NCBI GenBank assembly: GCA_016933275.1
Contig: JAFGBI010000294.1
Span: 1-38,574 of the forward strand
Reading direction: 5' to 3'
Length of the DNA stretch: 38,574 nucleotides
Origin: Polyangiaceae bacterium
GTDB lineage: Bacteria; Myxococcota_A; Polyangia; Polyangiales; Polyangiaceae
How positions within the stretch are numbered: the stretch's first letter is position 1; every line of letters starts with the position of its first letter. The position numbers and the translations under genes were made by a program. The notes beneath the pieces were generated by a model that was given only the letters and a program-made list of their open reading frames with translations, was not told the DNA's origin and ran no database searches. Below are positions 1-6,828 of this stretch, piece after piece.

Positions 1-118
1 CTAGAGCACCGATCAGGTTGCCAACAGCAACGGCAGCGCTGGAAACGCGTCCGTGCGAGGCGAGGACGCGTTTCCAGCGCTGCCTCTCGAGAGGTCTACT
101 GCCGGTTCGGTGCTCTAG
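1..118. repeat. Dispersed structured element, copy 1 (118 bp)
   Basis: The ends are an 11-bp perfect inverted repeat, CTAGAGCACCG at 1-11 and CGGTGCTCTAG at 108-118. Inside is a short hairpin (GTTGC at 17-21, GCAAC at 27-31). It is followed by a perfect 21-bp stem (32-52 with 64-84) closed by an 11-nt loop, and then a 12-nt palindrome at 83-94. Related copies lie at 10924-11040, 20891-20960 and 23862-23968. The ends and first hairpin are best conserved while the central stem varies, which suggests structure matters. The left end touches the window edge, so it could extend further. It may be a MITE-like non-autonomous element or a structured RNA; nothing in the window tells which. Confidence 0.8.
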
Positions 119-157
119 GGAGCGGATCCGCTTCGCACACCGCCAGGACCTGACGCA

Positions 158-178
158 GTGCGACGTTCGGCGTTGCGC
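158..178 (+). promoter_or_regulatory. Leader hairpin upstream of the MYXO-CTERM gene
   Basis: GTGCGACG (158-165) pairs with CGTTGCGC (171-178), with two G-U pairs and loop TTCGG. It is preceded by GACCTGACGCA, the same word that precedes the hairpin at 18750-18772. It lies about 45 nt before the start codon at 224. It may belong to the mobile repeat unit rather than regulate the gene. Confidence 0.3.
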
Positions 179-223
179 CATCCCCGCTTGTCGGCTAATC
201 CCTCTGTACTGGAGGGACGTGCA

Positions 224-928
224 ATGCGTCGACTGTTTAATTTTGCTATTTCATCGCTCACTGGTCTTACCCTGATCCTCTCGGCAGCCTCCGCTTCCGC
301 GGCAGGCGCAGGCGGCATGGGGGGCGCCGCCGGCGAACCCGCTGTGCAGGGAGGAGCTTCCCCCGTCGCTGGTGGTGCGGCAGGTGAAGGCGTCGGTCCG
401 CAAGGTGGGATCGCTGGCGAGCCGGTCGTGGCTGCTGGTGCTCCGGCGGCGGGCGCTCCCGCCACGGGAGGCACACCCACGACAGGAGGTACGCCCGCGG
501 CGGCCGGCGCCGGTCCAGAGACGGGTGGAGACGCAGGCGCTCCGCCCGTGCCAGCCACCGGCTGCTCGGTGCGGCAGAACAGCGATGGCTCGGCGACGAT
601 CACCTGTGATGACGGGTCGACAGCGACGATCGCACCCGGCGACGATGGCCGGAACGGCACCAACGGACTCCCCGGTGGCCAGGGCCTCCCCGGCACCAAC
701 GGCACCAACGGCACCAACGGCACCAACTGCTCCGTCGTCGAGGACGACCGAGGGGACGTTACGATCACCTGCGGGACCACTTCGGCGACGGTCGAGGACG
801 GCAGGGACGGCGCAGACGGAGCCTGCAGCTGCAGCACACCGGGCAATCGGGCGTCCACCGCCGGCAGCCTCTTGGCCTTGGCCGGGCTCGGGCTCGTCCT
901 CGCACGGCGACGCCGACGGACCGCATAG
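224..928 (+). CDS. Surface protein with collagen-like segments and MYXO-CTERM sorting signal
   Basis: This 234-residue exported protein starts at ATG 224, seven bases after a clear GGAGGG (211-216); an in-frame ATG at 158 has no such site. An N-terminal signal peptide ends near ASASA. A low-complexity Gly/Ala/Pro/Thr region covers roughly residues 25-115. Two short matching modules follow ('CSVRQNSDGSATITCDDG' and 'CSVVEDDRGDVTITCGTT'), each followed by Gly-X-X segments (GRNGTNGLPGG, then repeated GTN; GRDGADG). The end has Cys-Ser-Cys, Thr-Pro-Gly, a hydrophobic helix and an RRRRR tail, which is the MYXO-CTERM pattern. In myxobacteria such signals are processed by a rhombosortase/myxosortase-type protease and lead to surface display. 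The ligand or role is unknown. A terminator-like hairpin begins two bases after the stop codon. Confidence 0.85.
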   Translation: MRRLFNFAISSLTGLTLILSAASASAAGAGGMGGAAGEPAVQGGASPVAGGAAGEGVGPQGGIAGEPVVAAGAPAAGAPATGGTPTTGGTPAAAGAGPETGGDAGAPPVPATGCSVRQNSDGSATITCDDGSTATIAPGDDGRNGTNGLPGGQGLPGTNGTNGTNGTNCSVVEDDRGDVTITCGTTSATVEDGRDGADGACSCSTPGNRASTAGSLLALAGLGLVLARRRRRTA

Positions 929-929
929 A

Positions 930-952
930 GCGGCAATCAGTTTGATTGCCGC
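930..952 (+). terminator. Terminator-like hairpin after the MYXO-CTERM gene
   Basis: GCGGCAATCA (930-939) and TGATTGCCGC (943-952) form a perfect 10-bp stem with loop GTT, one base after the TAG. There is no U-run after it, so it is not a classic intrinsic terminator. The same core occurs at 9566-9586, 11055-11077, 18750-18772 and 21132-21154. Confidence 0.6.
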
Positions 953-1101
953 GAAGGATCGAGGAGCCAGGGACCCCGGGTCCTCTGGGTTCTTTGCGGC
1001 ATCGCGGAAGAGCGCCGGGATCGCGCCATCCTTCCCGGCCCTCGATGCTCACGGCAAATGGGGTGTACCGGTCCTCACCCCATGGTCGTAAGATCCCTGT
1101 C

Positions 1102-2067
1102 ATGCCGAAACCACTGCGGCTTGCCCTCCTTGGGACCGGCATCGCCGCCCGTCAACTGTATCTGCCGGCGTTCCAGGCGCTGAAGCGACGTGTCGAGGTG
1201 GTCGCCTGCGCCAGCCGCAGCCGCCAGTCCGCCGAGGAGTTCGCTCGCCTCGCCGGGATCCCGAAGGTCGCCTCGACCGCCCGCGAGCTCGTCGCCCTGC
1301 CCGAAGTCGAGGCCGTGTTCATCAGCCTCCCCATCGCAGCGCAGCCCGCCGCAGTCCTCGCTGCGCTCCAAGCTGGAAAGCCGGTCCTCAGCGAGAAGCC
1401 CGTGGGGCCCTCGGTCGTGGAAGCCCAGCGCCTCATCGACGAAGCACAACGCATCCCGGTGCCTTGGCTCATCGCCGAGAACTACGCGTTCTCGCCGACC
1501 TTCCACCGCGTACTCGGCTGGCTCGCGACGGAACGCCTCGGCGCACTCCGTCTCGCCGCCGCGCGCCAGATCACGACGATGGACCCCGAAAACCCCTTTT
1601 TTCACACGGCGTGGCGCACGAGCCCCGAATTCGTCGGGGGGTTCGTGGTCGATGCCGGAGTGCACCTTGCCCACTGGCTCCGGCGTTGCTGTGGGATACC
1701 GCAGCGCATCCGCGGCGCCACTGCGGCCTTCGACCCCGCCAAGCCGCCGCTCGACAGCGCTGTCGCGACCATGGAATTCGACTCGGGAGTGCTCGGCACC
1801 TGGATCAGCTGCTTCTCCGCGCGCTACTCGGGCCCGGAGCTCGAGCTCTTCGGCAGCGAGGGCGTGGTGCGCCTCTCGCTGGAGGAGGCGACGCTTGTCC
1901 CACGCCGCGGCCGGCCGCTGCACTATCGCGCCAGCCGCTCCACCATCGAGCTCGAGCTCGCGCACTTCGCGGACGTGGTAAAACGCGGGGCGACACCGGT
2001 GGTCACCCCCGCGGACGCGCTCGCCGATCTCGCCATCATCGAGGCGATCGCCAAGGCTCGCGAGTAG
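1102..2067 (+). CDS. Gfo/Idh/MocA family NAD(P)-dependent oxidoreductase
   Basis: The protein has 321 residues starting at ATG 1102 (MPKPLRLALLGTG). The open frame runs further upstream, but the Rossmann strand begins right at this start. The dinucleotide-binding loop GTGIAA is near residue 10, the family motif EKP is in 'VLSEKPVGPS' near residue 97, and the catalytic-region motif 'DAGVHLAHWL' is near residue 185. The length is normal for the family, which oxidises or reduces sugars, inositols and related compounds with NAD(P). The substrate cannot be read from sequence. It converges on the pectate lyase gene with only seven bases between stop codons. A link to sugar use is inferred from the pectate lyase here and the pentose cluster at 28-35 kb. 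No clear Shine-Dalgarno sequence is visible. Confidence 0.88.
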   Translation: MPKPLRLALLGTGIAARQLYLPAFQALKRRVEVVACASRSRQSAEEFARLAGIPKVASTARELVALPEVEAVFISLPIAAQPAAVLAALQAGKPVLSEKPVGPSVVEAQRLIDEAQRIPVPWLIAENYAFSPTFHRVLGWLATERLGALRLAAARQITTMDPENPFFHTAWRTSPEFVGGFVVDAGVHLAHWLRRCCGIPQRIRGATAAFDPAKPPLDSAVATMEFDSGVLGTWISCFSARYSGPELELFGSEGVVRLSLEEATLVPRRGRPLHYRASRSTIELELAHFADVVKRGATPVVTPADALADLAIIEAIAKARE

Positions 2068-2074
2068 CTCGAGA

Positions 2075-3229
2075 CTACCTCCGGCCAGCCCCCTCCATCA
2101 CGGAGGCACGCACGGCGTCGGTGGAGTCGAGCGAATAGGCATAGGGAGGCTCGAAGGACACCCCGCGGCTGTCCTGGGCGCCGGTCGCGTTGGCGAAATC
2201 GTTGCCGGCATGCACGATCTCCGCCGTGTGGCTGCCCGTCTCAGCGTCCTCGTCGAGCTGGAACCGGATCGGATCGCTCACGCCGTCGAAGACGTTGTTC
2301 TGGACGAGGAGCCGCGCCAGGTACCCCGCACCCACGCAGTACTCGTTGCCCGCCGCCGAGTAATAGTTGTTGTAGACGTGAACCTTGCCATGACGAACGC
2401 GGGGCATCTGAGCGAGCACGCCGTCGCCCCACCAGTTGTGGTGAAAGGTCACGTTGAGCTTCTCCGGGGTGTCCGTGTCGGTGTTCCCGCAGAGGTTGGA
2501 GTAGCGGTGGGTGTCGGTCTTCTCGACGTAGTGGAACCGGGACCAGGACACGGTGATTAGATCCGATGCCCTCACCACGTCGAGGTTCCCGTCCGCGCCG
2601 TCGACGAACTCGCAGTGGTCGATCCAGACGCAGGTCGAGCCAGTGACCTCGAGCGCGTCGAGCCCGGTATCGAGCACGCCGCCATTGAAGCGGATGTTCT
2701 TCAGGACCACGTTGGTGGCGTCGTCGACACGCACTGCCCCCCGGAGCTCCGCAGCGCCAACGCCGAGCAGCGTCTTTTCGCTGGTGACGTCGAGGAGCTG
2801 CCCGCCGAGGTCGAAGGCGCCCGACAGTTCGATGGTGCGTGATCCCTCGACCGCGACCGCTTCGAAGAGCTCGGCCACGCTGGCGGGGACGGTGGTCGGG
2901 CCCCCTTCCCCCCCCAACGTCCCCGCGGGACCGCAATCCGCCACGGTAGCCCAACCGACGAGGTCGGTCGTCGCTGCCGATCCCCCGCTCGTGTCCCCGC
3001 CGCCCGCGGCCCCGTTCCCTCCCGGGCCGCCGGTGCCCGGGCCGGCGTGAGCAATGGCCCCGGCGCGACCGCCCATCCCCGCAGCGGCGGAACCTCCGAG
3101 ATCGTATTCGTAGACCCCACAGCCACCGGCCGCGCCAGACCACGCCACGGCCAGTCCGATGCAGAAGCGCGCGCGGACCACGACCCGGCCGCGCCGCGGC
3201 CCGCGCGTTCGCAACGTGAACGCGGCCAT
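2075..3229 (-). CDS. Secreted pectate lyase, polysaccharide lyase family 1, lipoprotein
   Basis: The protein has 384 residues if it starts at the ATG at 3229; an in-frame ATG at 3256 is the alternative. The N-terminus has an Arg-rich stretch, a hydrophobic segment and a lipobox-like AAGGC, so it is probably lipidated and exported. A Gly-rich linker follows (roughly residues 35-75). The rest is a parallel beta-helix lyase with PL1 motifs: 'VWIDHCEF', 'RFHYVEKTDTHRYSN', 'NVTFHHNWWGDG' and 'QMPRVRHGKVHVYNNYY'. The last includes the Arg in the position of the family's catalytic base. Such enzymes cut polygalacturonate by beta-elimination with Ca2+. The gene is divergent from the sigma-factor operon (108 bp apart) and convergent with the oxidoreductase gene. 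Confidence 0.9.
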   Translation of the reverse strand: MAAFTLRTRGPRRGRVVVRARFCIGLAVAWSGAAGGCGVYEYDLGGSAAAGMGGRAGAIAHAGPGTGGPGGNGAAGGGDTSGGSAATTDLVGWATVADCGPAGTLGGEGGPTTVPASVAELFEAVAVEGSRTIELSGAFDLGGQLLDVTSEKTLLGVGAAELRGAVRVDDATNVVLKNIRFNGGVLDTGLDALEVTGSTCVWIDHCEFVDGADGNLDVVRASDLITVSWSRFHYVEKTDTHRYSNLCGNTDTDTPEKLNVTFHHNWWGDGVLAQMPRVRHGKVHVYNNYYSAAGNEYCVGAGYLARLLVQNNVFDGVSDPIRFQLDEDAETGSHTAEIVHAGNDFANATGAQDSRGVSFEPPYAYSLDSTDAVRASVMEGAGRR

Positions 3230-3337
3230 GTCCCCCGATCCCCGGCAGGTGAGCATTCGCCTTCGATGGAAGCACGGGCCGAGCGGGGTCGCTACCGGGA
3301 TGATCACACCGCACGTCGTTGCGTGCCCCACCGACCG

Positions 3338-4501
3338 ATGGCTACCCTTTCGACGGTGAACGCCCGGGGTGGCCAGGAGTCGTGCGCGCGCCGTCGCGGG
3401 TCGGGATGGGTCCTCGCCGCGGCCTGGCTCGGAATCGCCCTCGGCGGCGGCACGGCCCGCGCCGAAGCGCCGCTGCCACTCGAGCTTCGCTTCGCCGGCG
3501 CGCCTGGCTGCAACGATCGAGCGGCGCTCGAACAGGAGATCCTCCGCCGCACCGAATCTTTGGTGTTCGCCACCGACGAGACAGAGACGACGGTGGTCAC
3601 CGTGCGCATCGCCAACGGGATCGATCGGGTCGATGCCACCCTGTCGATCGAAAAGGCGGGACGCACGCCGGTGATGCGAGCGGTGACCGGGCGGAGCTGT
3701 GAGGAGGCCATCGAGGCGACGGGGCTGATCATTGCGATGCTCGCCGCCCCGCGGGTCGAGGAGCCGGCGACGGCCCCGCCCCCTTCCCCCGAGGTGGCCA
3801 TCTCCCACACCGTGAGCCCGGCCCCTGCCAAGGAGGTAGCGAGACCTACGGGGCGAGCCATAGGCTGGGGCGGGGGGACGGCGGCGCTGCTGGTGGCCGG
3901 TATCGCGCCAGGAACGCTCCCTGCGGTCGAGGGGTTCTTCGACGTCAGCACGCGCCACCAGGGCTGGTCTCCCGCGGGTCGCGTGGTCGTGCGCGAGGGG
4001 TGGCGCGCTGGATTCGCCCTTGGCGAGGGCCGCGTGGCCTTCCAGCTCACGGCCGCGGCCGCGCGGATCTGTCCCGTAGCGCTGCTGCCGAGCGCGCACC
4101 TCACGCTGCGTCCCTGTCTCGGCATGACCGTGGGCAGCCTGGAAGCCACCGGCTCACGAATCGAAGGCGGACGTTCCGATCGTTACCCGTGGACCGGGTT
4201 CGGCGGAGCGCTGCGCCTCGAAGCGCGCCTGTTGCCGGTGCTCTTCCTCGAGCTAGAGGCGGCGTCGGAGATCGCGGGCCATAAGAGCCGCTTCTCCATC
4301 GCCGACACAGTCGTACACCGCACCTCACCGGTAACAGCCCAGGCTGGGATAGGGATCGCGGTTCGGTCCCCCGGCGCTCGTCGAGCGGCGAGGAGGGGGT
4401 GGCCGCGGGTCGCGACCGGTGCGGGGCAGGGTTCACCTCTCCCGTCTTTGCCCCGGCTGGCGCGGCCGGTTGATCAGTCCGGTGCGGTCGCGCATTACTG
4501 A
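3338..4501 (+). CDS. Secreted protein of unknown function, first gene of an ECF sigma operon
   Basis: The protein has 387 residues starting at ATG 3338. A signal peptide with helix 'WVLAAAWLGIALGGGTARA' is followed by a conserved-looking periplasmic domain (roughly residues 45-145; 'GAPGCNDRAALEQEI', 'RSCEEAIEATGLIIAMLAAP'). Then come a Pro/Ala linker and a C-terminal region of alternating hydrophobic strands that resembles an outer-membrane or periplasmic beta domain. I recognise this as a layout common in myxobacterial sigma operons but know of no assigned function. The last 40 or so residues are basic and low complexity, and are encoded by a copy of a dispersed 60-bp repeat (4375-4434), so the native C-terminus may have been altered. 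Its stop codon is three bases before the GTG of the sigma gene, so the two are probably translated together. Confidence 0.75.
   Translation: MATLSTVNARGGQESCARRRGSGWVLAAAWLGIALGGGTARAEAPLPLELRFAGAPGCNDRAALEQEILRRTESLVFATDETETTVVTVRIANGIDRVDATLSIEKAGRTPVMRAVTGRSCEEAIEATGLIIAMLAAPRVEEPATAPPPSPEVAISHTVSPAPAKEVARPTGRAIGWGGGTAALLVAGIAPGTLPAVEGFFDVSTRHQGWSPAGRVVVREGWRAGFALGEGRVAFQLTAAAARICPVALLPSAHLTLRPCLGMTVGSLEATGSRIEGGRSDRYPWTGFGGALRLEARLLPVLFLELEAASEIAGHKSRFSIADTVVHRTSPVTAQAGIGIAVRSPGARRAARRGWPRVATGAGQGSPLPSLPRLARPVDQSGAVAHY
4375..4434. repeat. Dispersed 60-bp repeat inside a coding region (copy A)
   Basis: This segment matches 10790-10849 at roughly five of six positions, sharing for example GCGAGGAGGGGG and CCGCGGGTCGC. 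Here it is translated as the basic tail of the upstream secreted protein; at 10.8 kb it is intergenic. The sharing outside one reading context suggests an inserted repeat rather than a protein motif. Confidence 0.6.
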
Positions 4502-4504
4502 GGA

Positions 4505-5086
4505 GTGCTGTTCCAATGGCGCCACGAAGATCCAGCGGCCTCGACCCCGGTCCGCGGCGCCCAGCACGCGTTGCGCTTGCGGCGGATCTTCGACGACACG
4601 CACGACCTCGCCTGGCGACTGCTGCGGCGGTTCGGAGTCCCGCCCGAACGGGTGGAAGATGCGGTCCAACAGGTCTTCCTGATCACGGCCGAGCGCCTGG
4701 ACGACATCCTCCCGGGGAGCGAGCGCGCGTTCGTGTACGGGGTCGTGCTCGGGGTCTCCCGCAGCATCGTGCGACGAGGTTGGCGCGAAGTCCTCGGGGA
4801 CGACTCCGACCTCCGCAGCGCTGGCCCAACCGAGGCCGAGGCGCTCCTCGATCGCAAGCGACTGGTGGAGGAGTGCGACCGCATCCTCGACCGCCTCGCA
4901 CCGGAGCTCCGTGAGGTGTTCGTCCTCCACGAGATCGAGGGGCTCAGCAGCGCCGAGGTCGCCCGCCTGGTGGGGATCCCGCAAGGCACGGTGTCCTCTC
5001 GACTTCGCAGAGCGAGGCAGCTGTTCCGGACAGAGGTCGAGGCATTGGGTGCAGTGAACACGTCGACGGAGGTGCACGGTGGCTGA
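4505..5086 (+). CDS. ECF-type RNA polymerase sigma factor
   Basis: This is a 193-residue sigma-70 family protein of the extracytoplasmic-function type. Region 2 spans about residues 25-95 ('DTHDLAWRLLRRFGV', 'VEDAVQQVFLITAERL'). Region 4 spans about 122-176 ('LAPELREVFVLHEIEGLS', then the helix-turn-helix 'SAEVARLVGIPQGTVSSRL'). The GTG at 4505 lies immediately beyond the TGAGGAG that ends the previous gene, so initiation is probably coupled; a later start is possible because the first 20 residues are not family-conserved. Its last eight bases overlap the next gene. The operon-mates are expected to sense or receive the signal, but no classical anti-sigma domain is visible in either. The regulon is unknown. 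Confidence 0.92.
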   Translation: MLFQWRHEDPAASTPVRGAQHALRLRRIFDDTHDLAWRLLRRFGVPPERVEDAVQQVFLITAERLDDILPGSERAFVYGVVLGVSRSIVRRGWREVLGDDSDLRSAGPTEAEALLDRKRLVEECDRILDRLAPELREVFVLHEIEGLSSAEVARLVGIPQGTVSSRLRRARQLFRTEVEALGAVNTSTEVHGG

Positions 5087-5858
5087 TGATCGCTTGCTCG
5101 ACACCAGCAATGTCGCGCTCGAACGCGAGCTCATCCGCGCTGCGGCCGAGGAGGGTCCCCCACCGAGCGTTCGGCGGCGCGGCCTGGCCGCGCTCGGACT
5201 GCTCGCCGTGGCGACCCCGGCCGCGGCAGCTCCGGCTGCATTGGCCGCGGCTGGTGCGGGCAAGACACCCGGCGCCGCCGGTCTGCTCGGGTGGAACCTG
5301 CTGTTCAAATGGGGAATGGTGGCGGCGATGTTTGGCGGCGCGGCCGTCGGCGGGGCGGTCGCGTTCGAAGGAGCGATCGCCAACTCACCTCCAAACGAGC
5401 CAACGCCGGTGGTCCACCGCGCCTCCGACCCGGAGGGGCCCGGACACCAGTCGCAAGCCACGCCGGGGGAGTCCGGCCCGACCCGGGTGCAGGCGGAGGA
5501 GGACCGAGCGGAGGCCCTGGCGGCTCCTCCCGGACATTCTCCGGCGACAGCTGCGCCAGCCACCAGGCCGCCTCGGGGGACGTCGGGAGCCTCGTCGATT
5601 CGGGAAGAGATCGATCTCATCGACCGAGCCCGCGCCAACCTCGCCAGTGGAGCGCCCGATCGAGCGCTCGCCGTACTGCGCGACTACTCGGCGCGCCATC
5701 CGCGCGGCGAGCTGCGGGAGGAGGCCGCGGTCGTACGCATCGAGGCGCTGCGCGCGAAGGGCGACGAGCGCGCGGCCTCGGCGGCGGTGCGCCGGTTCGA
5801 GCGGCGCTTTCCCGCGAGCGCCCACCAGGATCGCGTGCTCGACGGCGGGACTCGCTGA
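5079..5858 (+). CDS. Membrane protein with C-terminal TPR-like region, putative sigma-factor partner
   Basis: The protein has 259 residues from GTG 5079, overlapping the sigma gene by eight bases. The N-terminal 30 residues are charged and presumably cytosolic. Hydrophobic segments follow at roughly 35-60 (Ala-rich) and 76-100 (Gly/Ala-rich). A low-complexity Pro/Ala/Glu linker runs to about residue 170. A helical domain ends the protein ('IDLIDRARANLASGAPDRAL', 'AVVRIEALRAKGDERAASAA'), with paired-helix periodicity like one or two TPR units. This arrangement fits a cytosolic sigma-binding tail, a membrane anchor and a periplasmic sensor region, so an anti-sigma role is a reasonable inference but no known anti-sigma motif is present. 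The next gene, 27 bases on, is convergent. Confidence 0.78.
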   Translation: MADDRLLDTSNVALERELIRAAAEEGPPPSVRRRGLAALGLLAVATPAAAAPAALAAAGAGKTPGAAGLLGWNLLFKWGMVAAMFGGAAVGGAVAFEGAIANSPPNEPTPVVHRASDPEGPGHQSQATPGESGPTRVQAEEDRAEALAAPPGHSPATAAPATRPPRGTSGASSIREEIDLIDRARANLASGAPDRALAVLRDYSARHPRGELREEAAVVRIEALRAKGDERAASAAVRRFERRFPASAHQDRVLDGGTR

Positions 5859-5885
5859 GCGCTCGGCCGCACCTGGACCCCGGGC

Positions 5886-6404
5886 TCAGCTCGCCCGAGG
5901 GTGACAGGCGAAACAGCCCAGACCTTCGCCCGTGGCAGGATCGTAGGGATCGACCCCGATCGAGGCCGCCATCTCGGGCACCATTCGCTTCATCATCATC
6001 TCGACCATGGGGGGATCCTCGGCTCTAGCGCGGGCGAAATCGTCGGTCGGATCTACCGGCGCGAGGTCGGGGCTGGGCATCGCGAACCCCCGCTCGCGAG
6101 CGCCAGCGCCGTGACAGTGCCCACAGGTGAGCTTCGCGTATCGCTCCGCATCGAGGTCGGTGAAGATCGGCTGCATCTTCGGCGCGACCGCGCGCTGCAT
6201 GTGCGCGACACGCTCATCGAAGCTCATCTTGGACCATTCCATCGTGGAAGCGTCCGGTGCCGCCGACGCCGAGGACCCGGAAGCGTCCACCGCCGCTCCC
6301 TCCGTCGCGTCTGGCTTCTGACTCGCGCCGCACGCGGCGAGCAGGCCCGCGAGCAGCGCCCCGGTCCTGGTCCGACCAGCGCCCCCAATCGTTCGGTTCC
6401 TCAT
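5886..6404 (-). CDS. Small lipoprotein with two c-type haem motifs
   Basis: The protein has 172 residues starting at ATG 6404, seven bases downstream of GGAGG; the longer reading from 6458 lacks this. The signal peptide ends in lipobox LLAAC (Cys25). A Ser/Ala/Asp-rich linker leads to a globular part with CGHCH at residues 94-98 and CFACH at 164-168, the latter four residues from the C-terminus. Met-rich stretches between them ('PPMVEMMMKRMVPEM') could supply axial ligands. CXXCH is the covalent haem attachment motif, so this is likely a periplasmic di-haem electron carrier or a redox sensor anchored to a membrane. Its partner is unknown. The neighbouring ferredoxin oxidoreductase genes are transcribed divergently. 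Confidence 0.8.
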   Translation of the reverse strand: MRNRTIGGAGRTRTGALLAGLLAACGASQKPDATEGAAVDASGSSASAAPDASTMEWSKMSFDERVAHMQRAVAPKMQPIFTDLDAERYAKLTCGHCHGAGARERGFAMPSPDLAPVDPTDDFARARAEDPPMVEMMMKRMVPEMAASIGVDPYDPATGEGLGCFACHPRAS

Positions 6405-6507
6405 CGGAAGACCTCCGTCCGGGCAATCCTGCCGGAAGACCCGCGTTCCGGGGACCATCCGAACGCGAATCCGAGCCGGCCGAGGAGTACGGGGCCCAGC
6501 GCGTACC

Positions 6508-6535
6508 GCATTAGATCGTTGAATATATTGGACAA
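6508..6535 (-). promoter_or_regulatory. Candidate promoter for the di-haem lipoprotein
   Basis: An AT-rich island interrupts otherwise GC-rich sequence. Read on the minus strand it has TTGTCC, a 16-bp spacer and TAATGC (an overlapping TCTAAT is closer to TATAAT but gives a 14-bp spacer). Either would place transcription start about 100 bases before the ATG at 6404. The match is weak. Confidence 0.3.
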
Positions 6536-6828
6536 ATCACCGCTCCCCCGACGCAGGGGACTCGCCCCCGAGGACCGCGCTGGTGTCACGATCCGTGTCG
6601 GCGCAGCTGTTGCGCCGGTCCTCGACATGGTAGGTCCCCGCTGCCGCGACGTCCCGGCGTCGTCGGCGAGTCTGCACCGCTCCGATGGAACCCGACCGCT
6701 GGGTCCACCGGGACCCGGCGGACTCGGCCTGGTTCGACTCGTCCGCGAAGGACGCGACCTCGCTTCGCGTCGTCGTGGACCATCACGCCCCGAGCGGCAT
6801 GGGGTCTGCTACGTTTGAGGTTTCTCTG

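Noticed and set aside
18..275. Open frame over the structured element copy 1
   Set aside because: It is made of the repeat's hairpins and has no ribosome-binding site or domain.
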